16,549 bases of DNA from RGIG3009 sp045541495 (lineage in GTDB: Bacteria; Bacillota; Clostridia; Oscillospirales; Acutalibacteraceae), in contig JAZQJE010000024.1 in the NCBI GenBank assembly GCA_045541495.1, forward strand, positions 1 through 16,549, written 5' to 3'. Each line of letters opens with the position of its first letter. Position 1 is the stretch's first letter. Shown here one piece after another: positions 1-6,912 of the stretch. Both the position numbers and the translations under genes were made by a program. The notes beneath the pieces are model-generated. The model had not been told where the DNA came from. It searched no databases and saw only the letters and a list, made by a program, of their open reading frames with translations.

Positions 1-175
1 TGAAGGTCTCGGCAACGCCGCTGCCTTTCTTGGCAATGACGGTACCCTCGAAAGCCTGAATACGCTCGCGCTCACCTTCGCGGATTTTCACGTCCACACG
101 AACGGTGTCGCCGATCTCAAATTGGGGGGCATTGTCTTTCAGACTGTCAGCAGCAATGATTTTCAAAGCATCCAT
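1..175 (-). CDS. rplS: 50S ribosomal protein L19, N-terminal part (cut by window edge)
   Basis: Reading the minus strand from the ATG at 175 gives 58 residues beginning MDALKIIAADSLKDNAPQFE. They then contain the L19 core: a GDTVRV strand, a basic REGERERIQ segment, FEGTVIAKKGSGVAETF. L19 is a large-subunit protein that sits at the 30S/50S interface. The match to the family is clear although the gene is not complete (L19 is usually about 115 residues; the remainder lies beyond position 1). The start is fixed by an AAGGAGG ribosome binding site at about 185-192, nine bases upstream. It has its own promoter and a structured leader, and lies downstream of the radical SAM gene pair on the same strand, so it may also receive readthrough. 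Confidence 0.95.
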   Translation of the reverse strand, partial: MDALKIIAADSLKDNAPQFEIGDTVRVDVKIREGERERIQAFEGTVIAKKGSGVAETF

Positions 176-176
176 G

Positions 177-298
177 GATATTTTCCTCCTTATTTTTTCA
201 GGCATTCATGCTGCAACAGCAGTAGAGGACTACCCGCTCTAATGTCCTGCAAATGCGCACGGCACTAATCCCCGTCTTGGCAGACGGCACACAGATAC
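177..298 (-). ncRNA. Structured 5' leader of rplS, candidate L19 autoregulatory leader
   Basis: The rplS promoter implies a start near 298, giving a leader of about 120 nt, long for a single ribosomal protein gene. It contains three inverted repeats: a 6-bp stem CCGTCT/AGACGG (272-277 with 282-287), a longer-range 5-bp pairing AGGAC/GTCCT (226-230 with 244-248), and a 4-bp stem CTGC/GCAG (211-214 with 219-222) close to the ribosome binding site. Firmicutes are known to carry an L19 leader RNA used for feedback control. That this is that element is inference from position and stems only; covariance was not tested. There is no obvious U-tract terminator, so any control would more likely be translational. 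Confidence 0.5.
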
Positions 299-304
299 TG
301 GTAT

Positions 305-333
305 AGTATAATACGGCTTCTCGCAAAATGCAA
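305..333 (-). promoter_or_regulatory. Sigma-A-type promoter of rplS
   Basis: On the minus strand, TTGCAT (328-333) and TATACT (305-310) are separated by exactly 17 bp, close to the vegetative consensus. It lies 27 bp past the stop of the upstream radical SAM-linked gene. I see no strong terminator between that gene and this promoter. Confidence 0.8.
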
Positions 334-359
334 GTGTTTTTTTGAGAATTCTAAAAATT

Positions 360-1025
360 TTATGCAAAGGGTTCTCCATCCTTATCCAACACCGTTAATC
401 GCCGCACGAAAAAGGGCAATTCTTCGCTCCCCGTATGGGCCCGCAATGCTTCCGCGATCAATGACGGGTTAACGGAATCGGTACTGCCGCAGGGCAATAT
501 CAGTTGCCAGTGAACACGGCCCTCGTCTTCCTCAAATACACTGTGCGCTTCCTCCAAAACAGGACGCAAATCCACGTCTTTCATGGTCTTCTTTTTCGTG
601 CGTTTTTGTACGATGATGGAAGGTTGCGCTAGCAAATCCTGTATCATCGATAAGGGGCATCCCACCGTCAGTTGATAAACCGCCACGGCCACATCACCGG
701 CCTTTTTGACAGCGGGCGCGGCACCTGTGATCTTTAGTCCCGCGGGCATTACCGCATCTAAGCGGCACACCACCTCATTCATGGGCACTTCTTCGTTGAG
801 CCTCACGTCCATAGTCTCCCGCTCCCCCTCAAAGCCGAGGGACAGCGGCGCGGCAAAGGTCACATAGGGGTGCTTGTTAAACCCCTCCGTATACCAAATA
901 GGAAGTTGCGCCCGCCGTAATGCACGGATCATGGTGCGGTTGACATCCAAATGGGAAATATAGCGGGCAGTGCCGGTTTTGGAAAAGGTGATGCGGACAG
1001 TAATAAACTCTTTAACGTCGTTCAA
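360..1025 (-). CDS. Radical SAM-linked protein (TIGR03936 / DUF2344)
   Basis: This 221-residue protein begins MNDVKEFITVRITFSKTGTA and continues with the family hallmarks RYISHLDVNRTMIRALRRA and a GFNKHPYVTFAAPLSLGFEG region. Those segments mark the DUF2344 / TIGR03936 family, which is found next to, or fused to, TIGR03960 radical SAM proteins. Its biochemical role is not established; the constant pairing suggests it acts with the radical SAM enzyme. No membrane segment or signal peptide is visible, so it should be cytosolic. The start is a TTG codon at 1023-1025, preceded by GGGAGGG seven bases upstream, and it overlaps the end of the radical SAM gene by 14 bp, which suggests translational coupling. 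A nearby GTG is in another frame and soon stops. In many Clostridia the next gene is ribonuclease G; here it is rplS. Confidence 0.88.
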   Translation of the reverse strand: MNDVKEFITVRITFSKTGTARYISHLDVNRTMIRALRRAQLPIWYTEGFNKHPYVTFAAPLSLGFEGERETMDVRLNEEVPMNEVVCRLDAVMPAGLKITGAAPAVKKAGDVAVAVYQLTVGCPLSMIQDLLAQPSIIVQKRTKKKTMKDVDLRPVLEEAHSVFEEDEGRVHWQLILPCGSTDSVNPSLIAEALRAHTGSEELPFFVRRLTVLDKDGEPFA

Positions 1026-2853
1026 CGCACAACCCTCCCTTAAAACAGGTTGCCCCGCAGTGAGAACATTGTTGACGGCAGTTGGGGGTTGTCACACTGT
1101 CATGAGCACGCTTGTTCTCTTCTATCAGAAATTGCTTGGAAACACCGTAATCCAAATGGTCCCACGGAAACACTTCATCGTATTCCCGACGGCGGCAAGC
1201 GTAGAAATCGGGATCCAGTCCCACAGTGCGGAAGATATCCATCCAGGCATCAAAATCAAAATGTTCGGCCCAGGCGTCCAGTTTAAAGCCGCGACGGAAC
1301 GCTTCAAAGAGCACCGCACCCAACCGACGATCTCCTCGCGCCAGCACCGCTTCCAAATAAGAGGTTTTGGCATCGTGCCAACTGAGAGAGATCTTTTTGG
1401 TGGTTACATTGGCAACCAAATGCCGTTGCTTTTCTTCTAACATCGCCATGGTATCCTGCGGTTCCCACTGGAACGGCGTAAAGGGTTTCGGCACAAAACA
1501 TGAGGCACTTACCGATACGTTCACCGATTTTCCCTTGGGTTTGTTGGGATTTTGATAATAGCAATTTACAATTTTTTGCCCCAATTGTGCGATTCCCGCA
1601 ATATCATCTAACGTTTCGGTGGGCAATCCCGTCATAAAATACAGTTTCACCGACGTCCAACCGCCGTTAAAGGCACGGCGAGCGGTTTCCAATATCTCCT
1701 CTTCGGTCAAATTTTTGTTGATGGCGTCCCGTAACCGTTGCGTGCCCGCTTCGGGCGCAAAGGTAAGACCGCTGCGCCGCAACACGTTCAATCGATTGGC
1801 CAGTTCTTCGGAGAAGCCATCTACACGCAAAGACGGTACGGTGATATTGGTCTGTTTTTCCTCTGCCCAATCCAACAAACGGTTCAGCAGATCCTCTAAA
1901 CGGGTATAATCACTGGTAGACAGAGAGGTAAGGGAAAATTCCTCATAACCGCTGGTCTCGCACAGCGTGCGACTTTGCCGATCGATGGTATCGATGCTTT
2001 TCTCCCGCACGGGACGGTAGATAAAACCCGCTTGACAAAAACGGCAACCGCGAATACAGCCGCGAAAGAGCTCCGTCATGGCGCGGTCGTGAACGATGTC
2101 CACGAAGGGAATCACAAAAGAATCGGGGTAATAGGCCCTATCCATATCGTTCACAATGCGTTTGCGAATGGTGGGACGAACGCCGTCCCGCGGTATTACC
2201 GCCTTGATCGTGCCGTTTTCTTGATAGAACACGTCATATAACGACGGAACATAGATCCCCTCGATCTTGGCGGCGGCGCGCAGGAAAAGGGCTTTGTTAT
2301 ATCCCTTTGCCTTGTGTTCTCGATACAGGCTCATGAGTTCCAAATTGACCTCTTCGCCCTCACCCAAAATGAAAATGTCAATAAAATCTGCCAGCGGTTC
2401 AGGGTTACACACACAAGGGCCGCCCGCTACCACCAACGGCATGTCCTCTGTGCGATCGACAGCCAATAGCGGAATATCCGCCAGATCCAACATGTTGAGC
2501 ACCGTGGTGTAGCACATCTCATATTGAAGAGTAAACCCCACAAAATCGAACTCCCGCAACGGGTCACGGCTTTCCAGTGCAAACAGCGGAAGGTGGTGTT
2601 CCCGCATGAGGGTTTCCATATCCGTATCCGGTGCAAACACCCGTTCACACCAAAAATCCTCTACGGTATTTTTTAAGCCGTACAGGATCTTCATTCCCAA
2701 ATGAGACATCCCCACTTCGTACAAATCAGGAAAACAAAAGGCAAACCGCACGTTCACCTTGCTTTTGTCTTTTACCACACTGTTCAGTTCTCCGCCGGTA
2801 TAACGGGCAGGTTTTTGCACCCGATCAAACAGTTGTTCCAATGTGAGAGCCAT
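1012..2853 (-). CDS. B12-binding-like radical SAM protein, TIGR03960 family
   Basis: This is a 613-residue iron-sulfur enzyme of unknown substrate. The N-terminal 200 residues resemble a degraded cobalamin-binding fold (GMSHLGMKILYG at 48-59, VVAGGPCVCNPEPLADF at 141-157, ILGEGEE at 162-168). The radical SAM cluster motif is C266-x3-C270-x2-C273 (CIRGCRFC), followed by the barrel with TFAPEAGTQRLRDAINK. The C-terminus has a second cysteine cluster at 592, 596, 599, 603 and 609, itself spaced CxxxCxxC, which could bind an auxiliary Fe-S cluster. ATG at 2853 follows GGAGG by a few bases. The downstream partner DUF2344 overlaps it. Upstream lies the M50 protease gene after a 53-bp gap with no terminator seen. 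Family assignment is firm; the reaction is unknown. Confidence 0.9.
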   Translation of the reverse strand: MALTLEQLFDRVQKPARYTGGELNSVVKDKSKVNVRFAFCFPDLYEVGMSHLGMKILYGLKNTVEDFWCERVFAPDTDMETLMREHHLPLFALESRDPLREFDFVGFTLQYEMCYTTVLNMLDLADIPLLAVDRTEDMPLVVAGGPCVCNPEPLADFIDIFILGEGEEVNLELMSLYREHKAKGYNKALFLRAAAKIEGIYVPSLYDVFYQENGTIKAVIPRDGVRPTIRKRIVNDMDRAYYPDSFVIPFVDIVHDRAMTELFRGCIRGCRFCQAGFIYRPVREKSIDTIDRQSRTLCETSGYEEFSLTSLSTSDYTRLEDLLNRLLDWAEEKQTNITVPSLRVDGFSEELANRLNVLRRSGLTFAPEAGTQRLRDAINKNLTEEEILETARRAFNGGWTSVKLYFMTGLPTETLDDIAGIAQLGQKIVNCYYQNPNKPKGKSVNVSVSASCFVPKPFTPFQWEPQDTMAMLEEKQRHLVANVTTKKISLSWHDAKTSYLEAVLARGDRRLGAVLFEAFRRGFKLDAWAEHFDFDAWMDIFRTVGLDPDFYACRRREYDEVFPWDHLDYGVSKQFLIEENKRAHDSVTTPNCRQQCSHCGATCFKGGLCVERR

Positions 2854-2906
2854 GGTTGCCTCCTATTGTCGTATTTCCCCCATTGTATCAACTTTTTCCC
2901 GTTTTT

Positions 2907-3497
2907 TCAATGTTTCTCTTTAAAAATCAGTAAAAGTATCAAATAAACGGCCAATATCATCAACGAGAAATTGTATCCGCCGATAAGCAGCATCAAAAAT
3001 CCCAGTATCGCCAACGGCATCAGTATCACAGCCGACAGGATCAACATCATCGTATGAGCCCGTTGTTCGGACAGGATCATACATAAGATCGTGTATAGGG
3101 CTTCTCCCCCGTCCAACGACAACACGGGAAGCAGGTTAAAGCATCCCAACACCCCGTGAATCCACACACTTTGTGTCAGTCCGCCTGTGGCATACAATAA
3201 AACGGCCGCAATCAAATTTACAAGCGGTCCCGACAAGGATACCAACGCCCGCCCACCGTAGCCGACCGCCGAGTCACGCCGCCGCTCTACACGGGCGCCG
3301 AACGCGCCTAAATACAACCGCGACGGGTGATCATGCACCAGTGCCATGGCAAAAAAGTGCCCCCCTTCGTGAAGCAGGGAGGCCAGTAAACACGCCAACG
3401 CAAATGCCGTATCCCCCAGCGATAACATCACGATCACCGCCGCAGGGAATCCCATGCTGATGCGACAACAGGTATGCCCTACGTAAAATTCAATCAT
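2907..3497 (-). CDS. Short site-2 protease (M50), SpoIVFB-like
   Basis: This 196-residue polytopic membrane protein is an intramembrane zinc metalloprotease. The zinc-binding motif is HEGGH (43-47) inside a hydrophobic helix, and the third ligand is in NLLPVLSLDGG (121-131, Asp129). An SGPLVNL segment (89-95) lies between them, as in SpoIVFB, which cleaves pro-sigma-K in the mother cell. It has further hydrophobic helices at about 150-192 and ends in a short basic tail. At 196 residues it is much shorter than Bacillus SpoIVFB (about 290) and lacks its C-terminal CBS domain. It lies directly behind spoIVA and overlaps the preceding small membrane protein gene by 8 bp, with only a weak ribosome binding site, so translation is probably coupled. 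Pro-sigma-K as substrate is inference from context. Confidence 0.82.
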   Translation of the reverse strand: MIEFYVGHTCCRISMGFPAAVIVMLSLGDTAFALACLLASLLHEGGHFFAMALVHDHPSRLYLGAFGARVERRRDSAVGYGGRALVSLSGPLVNLIAAVLLYATGGLTQSVWIHGVLGCFNLLPVLSLDGGEALYTILCMILSEQRAHTMMLILSAVILMPLAILGFLMLLIGGYNFSLMILAVYLILLLIFKEKH

Positions 3498-3720
3498 GGG
3501 TATCCGTTTCCAAGGAATTCACCAGCGTTTGCGCCCACGTGTCGTCGGTAATCGCTTGTCGGAAAGCCGTTTGTAATTGTGTGTATAGGCCGCCACCTAT
3601 CAGGCGCAACACCAGAGCCAACAATAACACGATCCCGCCAATGATACTTTGCACCGCCAGTAAACTCTGTCCGCCGCGGGTCTCCCCGCGGCGGACACGG
3701 CTTCGATTTTGAGCTTCCAT
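3490..3720 (-). CDS. Small single-pass membrane protein in the SpoIVFA position
   Basis: This 76-residue protein has a basic N-terminus (about 1-18, rich in Arg), one strong hydrophobic segment (about 23-40, VQSIIGGIVLLLALVLRLIG) and a short polar C-terminal part ending in SLETDTHD. The start is taken as the ATG at 3720, nine bases from an AAGGAG; an in-frame TTG at 3741 upstream would overlap that Shine-Dalgarno sequence. It starts 13 bp after spoIVA and overlaps the M50 protease gene by 8 bp. In Bacillus the protease partner SpoIVFA occupies this place, but that protein has a LytM-like domain after its membrane helix and this one ends about 35 residues after it. It may be a minimal regulator or anchor of the protease. 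No sequence-level family assignment was possible. Confidence 0.7.
   Translation of the reverse strand: MEAQNRSRVRRGETRGGQSLLAVQSIIGGIVLLLALVLRLIGGGLYTQLQTAFRQAITDDTWAQTLVNSLETDTHD
3668..3697 (-). other. Perfect 13-bp GC-rich RNA hairpin with GNRA-type tetraloop inside a coding region
   Basis: The minus-strand transcript folds TGTCCGCCGCGGG against CCCGCGGCGGACA around a GAGA loop (loop at 3681-3684). GAGA fits the GNRA class, and 11 of the 13 pairs are G-C. It begins about 23 nt after the ATG of the 76-residue gene and encodes its basic RVRRGETRGGQ segment. No U-tract follows, so it does not look like an intrinsic terminator. It may protect or process the mRNA downstream of spoIVA, or slow translation of the small gene. 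Confidence 0.7.
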
Positions 3721-3733
3721 GCATGCTAACTCC

Positions 3734-5215
3734 TTATACAATAATACAGATCAGGCCGTTACAACCGTCGTTGATGATCCGTTCTACGGTTTCTTTCAGT
3801 TTTATGCGCGCGTCACTCGGCATGCGGTATAGTTTATTATGCAATCCCTCGTTGACAAGGCCGTACAGGGAAGTGCCGAAAATATTGGATTCCCAAATCT
3901 TGGCGGGATCTTCTTCAAACTCACGCAACAAATAACTGACCAATTCTTCCGATTGTTTTTCCGATCCTACGATGGGCGAAACCTCGGTAGTGATATCCGC
4001 CCGCATAATGTGCATAGACGGCGCTGTTGCCCGCAACCGCACACCGTAACGGCCGCTTTGGCGAATGATCTCGGGCTCTTCTAATGTCATTTCTTCGGGC
4101 GTGGGCATAACGATCCCGTATCCCGTTGCTTCCACCTGTTCCAATGCCTGACTGATCTTTTGGTAACGACGGCGGATATCTGCCATCTCGGTCATGGATG
4201 CCATCAGTTCGCTTTCATTTTGCACGGGGATGCCCGTCAATTCGCTTAACACTTGATAGAATAGATCGGGTTTTACGGTCAACGTTGCAACACCGCTGCC
4301 TTCCCCTAATCGAATGGAATTGACCGCCGCGCTTTCCAGTTGTTCACAAGCAGGCAACTGCTCGCAAAATTGTGTCAATTCCCGAATTTTGGTCACCTTA
4401 CACGCCGCCGTTTTCACAGCCGATAAAATGTTGCGGCGCAAGGGATGTTCCCGATCTAATGCCACCACCCAAGACGGCAATTCCACACCGATCTGACGAA
4501 CAGGGAACTCAAACAAGATCTGTTCCAAAATACGGCGGATCTCTTCTTCACCAATTGCCAGACAGTTGATGGGACAAACGGGCACACCGTATTCCTCACT
4601 TAAATCACGGCATAAGTCCGCCGTTTGTTCACTGTCGGGGTCGATGGTGTTGAGCAATACCGCAAAGGGTTTGCGAATGGCTTGTAATTCCCGAATGACC
4701 CGCGCTTCTGCTTCAGCATACTCTTCACGGGGAATCTCCGTGATACTGCCGTCGGTGGTGATAACCAATCCGATGGTGGAATGTTCTTCGATCACCTTTT
4801 GTGTACCCACTTCCGCCGCCATGTTGAAAGGGATCTCTTCTTCATACCACGGTGTCTTCACCATGCGGGGCGCATTTTCTTCAATATATCCCAAGGCAGA
4901 CGGCACCACATATCCCACGCAATCGATCATCCGCACTTTCATATCCGCCGCACCGCTGACAGTAATGTTCACCGCTTGTTCGGGAATGAATTTGGGTTCG
5001 GTCGTCATGATTGTGCGCCCCGCAGATGACTGCGGTAACTCATCGATGGCCCGCTCGCGGCTGTATTCGCTGTCGATATTGGGCAACACCAAGGTATCCA
5101 TGAACTGCTTAATAAAGGTGGATTTACCCGTGCGCACCGGTCCCACTACGCCGATGTAGATATCCCCACCCGTTCGTGTGGCAATATCCCGATATATATT
5201 TTTGCTTGCTGTCAT
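3734..5215 (-). CDS. spoIVA: Stage IV sporulation protein A, spore coat morphogenetic ATPase
   Basis: This 493-residue protein is nearly the length of Bacillus SpoIVA (492). SpoIVA is a mother-cell ATPase that polymerises on the forespore surface and forms the base layer of the coat. Diagnostic segments are ERTGGDIY-like RTGGDIYIGVVGPVRTGKST with the Walker A at about 25-32 (Lys31), DELPQSSAGRTIMTTEPKF, DCVGYVVPSALGY, TPWYEEEIPF and EHSTIGLVITTDGSI, followed by the conserved C-terminal end IIND-GCNG-LICIIV. The start is the ATG at 5215, six bases after GGAGGAA; a GTG at 5233 is in frame but upstream of that ribosome binding site. It heads the minus-strand cluster of the small membrane protein, M50 protease and radical SAM pair. 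Expression is expected in the mother cell under sigma-E. Confidence 0.97.
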   Translation of the reverse strand: MTASKNIYRDIATRTGGDIYIGVVGPVRTGKSTFIKQFMDTLVLPNIDSEYSRERAIDELPQSSAGRTIMTTEPKFIPEQAVNITVSGAADMKVRMIDCVGYVVPSALGYIEENAPRMVKTPWYEEEIPFNMAAEVGTQKVIEEHSTIGLVITTDGSITEIPREEYAEAEARVIRELQAIRKPFAVLLNTIDPDSEQTADLCRDLSEEYGVPVCPINCLAIGEEEIRRILEQILFEFPVRQIGVELPSWVVALDREHPLRRNILSAVKTAACKVTKIRELTQFCEQLPACEQLESAAVNSIRLGEGSGVATLTVKPDLFYQVLSELTGIPVQNESELMASMTEMADIRRRYQKISQALEQVEATGYGIVMPTPEEMTLEEPEIIRQSGRYGVRLRATAPSMHIMRADITTEVSPIVGSEKQSEELVSYLLREFEEDPAKIWESNIFGTSLYGLVNEGLHNKLYRMPSDARIKLKETVERIINDGCNGLICIIV

Positions 5216-5251
5216 ATGGCTTCCTCCGCTCACGTCATATTCGTTTTGTAT

Positions 5252-5282
5252 ATGGATATGACTGACCCTGCCCGTTTATGAC
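5252..5282 (-). promoter_or_regulatory. Candidate sigma-E-type promoter of spoIVA
   Basis: Minus-strand GTCATAA (5276-5282) and CATATCCAT (5252-5260) are 15 bp apart and resemble the sigma-E -35 (ATA-centred) and -10 (CATA-leading) elements. The -10 match is partial, and an overlapping CATATACA a few bases downstream is an alternative. The choice is partly driven by knowing that spoIVA is a sigma-E gene in Bacillus. Confidence 0.3.
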
Positions 5283-5283
5283 A

Positions 5284-5321
5284 AAAAGGAGGCACCGTGC
5301 AAATGCACGGTGCCTCCTTTT
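5284..5321 (-). terminator. Rho-independent terminator of the glucuronate operon
   Basis: A perfect 17-bp stem (5284-5300 with 5305-5321) with a 4-nt loop is followed in the minus-strand direction by a T-run (5283-5287 region reads TTTTTG). It lies 12 bp after the kdgK stop codon. The A/T flanks are symmetric, but no plus-strand gene ends here. Confidence 0.9.
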
Positions 5322-5333
5322 CTTGATGATCCA

Positions 5334-6353
5334 TTATCGTTGCACACGACCGGAGCCGTCGCCGCCTGCCAGTTTTTCCACTTCGGAAACGCTAACGCGG
5401 TTATAGTCGCCTTCCACGGAATGTTTCAATGCCGAGGCTGCCACGGCGAACTCAATGGCTTCTTGGGTGGATTTGCCGTTCAGTAGAGCATAAATCAAGC
5501 CGCCACCGAAGGAATCGCCGCCGCCTACGCGATCAACGATATGTAAGTGGTAGGATTTGGAGAAGCAATAGTTCTCGCCGTCATACAACATACCTGCCCA
5601 ATCATTATCGCTGGCAGAGATGGACGTACGCAGGGTGATCGCCACTTTCTCAAAACCAAATTGATCCGCCAACTGTTTTGCGACGGATTTGTAACCCTCG
5701 TGGTTTAGTTTGCCGCCGTAAATGTCGGTGCCCTCCGCTTCGATACCAAAAACATCTTTGGCATCTTCTTCGTTGGAGATACACACATCTACATATTGAC
5801 ACAGATCGGTCATGGCCGCCCGAGCTTCGGCACGGGTCCACAACTTGCCGCGATAGTTTAAGTCGCAGGAGATCTTGACACCTTTGGCTTTCGCCGCTTT
5901 ACAGGCTTGACGGCAAATCTCCACCACATTCGCGCCCAAAGCGGGGGTAATACCCGTAAAGTGGAACCAATCGGCCCCTTCAAAAACACTGTCCCAATCG
6001 AAATCTTCGGGGGACGCCTCCTGAATGGCGGAATGAGCTCGGTCATAGATGCAGACCGAGCCGCGCTGAGAAGCGCCTTTTTCCAAGAAGTAAATACCCA
6101 CACGGTCACCGCCACGCACCACCTTGGACGTATCTACGCCAAAGTACCGCAGAGAATCAATGGCCGCTTGACCAATGGCATGTTTGGGCAGTTTGGTAAC
6201 ATACACACTATCCAAACCGTAATTGGCCAGGGACACCGCCACATTGGCTTCGCCACCGCCGAAAGTGGCTTGCATTTGATCGTTTTGGAAAAACCGATAA
6301 TAGCCGTTGGGTGCCAAGCGAAGCATGATCTCGCCGAAAGTTACAACACGCAT
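5334..6353 (-). CDS. kdgK: 2-keto-3-deoxygluconate kinase
   Basis: This 339-residue PfkB-family sugar kinase phosphorylates 2-keto-3-deoxygluconate with ATP to give KDPG. It begins MRVVTFGEIMLRLAPNGYYR and has the substrate-side glycine motif GGGEANVAVSLANYG (32-46). The C-terminal PfkB signature is DRVGGGDSFGGGL (274-286), in which Asp280 is the expected catalytic base; the usual GAGD is GGGD here. The start is the ATG at 6353, with GGAGGAG about ten bases upstream; an in-frame extension to 6377 lacks its own ribosome binding site. Only one base separates it from the kdgA stop codon, so the two are translated from one mRNA. It is the last gene of the operon and is followed by a strong terminator. 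A related 2-dehydro-3-deoxygalactonate kinase is possible, but the neighbours favour KDG. Confidence 0.92.
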   Translation of the reverse strand: MRVVTFGEIMLRLAPNGYYRFFQNDQMQATFGGGEANVAVSLANYGLDSVYVTKLPKHAIGQAAIDSLRYFGVDTSKVVRGGDRVGIYFLEKGASQRGSVCIYDRAHSAIQEASPEDFDWDSVFEGADWFHFTGITPALGANVVEICRQACKAAKAKGVKISCDLNYRGKLWTRAEARAAMTDLCQYVDVCISNEEDAKDVFGIEAEGTDIYGGKLNHEGYKSVAKQLADQFGFEKVAITLRTSISASDNDWAGMLYDGENYCFSKSYHLHIVDRVGGGDSFGGGLIYALLNGKSTQEAIEFAVAASALKHSVEGDYNRVSVSEVEKLAGGDGSGRVQR

Positions 6354-6354
6354 C

Positions 6355-6909
6355 TTATTTCTCCTCCATTTTCTCAAGGGCTTCTTTTACAAAGAAACTG
6401 CCGCCGATGGCCGCTACTTTGTCAAAGGCCAAAAACTCGTCGATATTGTTTCTGTCTACCCCGCCGGTGGGAATGAAGGTCACCTGCGGGAACGGTGCCG
6501 CCAAAGCTTTCAGTGCTTTCAAGCCGCCATAGATGTTGGCGGGGAAAAATTTCACGGTAGTAATCCCCAGTTCCAACGCTTGCATGATCTCAGTGGGCGT
6601 TACGCAACCGGGATAATAGGGCAAACCTTTTTCGCGGCACAGTTCCGCCACGCCTACGGACAGACCGGGCGAAACAATAAACTGCGCGCCCGCATCGATG
6701 GCCGCTTGGCACTGCTCGGCATTGATAACCGTACCTGCGCCAATGCTCATGTTGGGATAGTGTTTGCAGGCATAGGCAATCGCTTCAGCCGCACAAGCCG
6801 TACGGAACGTGATCTCCGCACAGTGAATACCGCTATTGCACAGAGCGGTAAGAATTTTGTCGGTCTCCGACAGTTCTTTGATAACGACAACAGGAATATT
6901 TTTTTCCAT
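6355..6909 (-). CDS. kdgA: KDPG aldolase (2-keto-3-deoxy-6-phosphogluconate aldolase)
   Basis: This 184-residue class I aldolase splits KDPG into pyruvate and glyceraldehyde-3-phosphate, the last step of the pathway. Motifs in order are AEITFRT with the catalytic Glu32, GAGTVI (57-62), SPGL (80-83), PGCVTPTEI (100-108), VKFFPA with the Schiff-base Lys120, and PTGGV (147-151). It is somewhat shorter than Escherichia coli KdgA (about 213), mostly at the C-terminus, which ends soon after GGSFFV. The ATG at 6909 is 3 bp after the uxuB stop; a G-rich stretch at the end of uxuB could serve as ribosome binding site. A KHG or 4-hydroxy-2-oxoglutarate side activity is common in the family. Confidence 0.93.
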   Translation of the reverse strand: MEKNIPVVVIKELSETDKILTALCNSGIHCAEITFRTACAAEAIAYACKHYPNMSIGAGTVINAEQCQAAIDAGAQFIVSPGLSVGVAELCREKGLPYYPGCVTPTEIMQALELGITTVKFFPANIYGGLKALKALAAPFPQVTFIPTGGVDRNNIDEFLAFDKVAAIGGSFFVKEALEKMEEK

Positions 6910-6912
6910 TTT

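Noticed and set aside
970..1440. Plus-strand open frame of 156 codons
   Set aside because: It is antisense to the end of the radical SAM gene and the start of its partner, both firmly identified on the minus strand.
3494..3724. Alternative 76-codon frame with an ATG at 3724 closer to the AAGGAG
   Set aside because: Its product is an unstructured Arg/Pro-rich sequence, whereas the neighbouring frame encodes a clean membrane helix and overlaps the protease gene in the usual coupled way.
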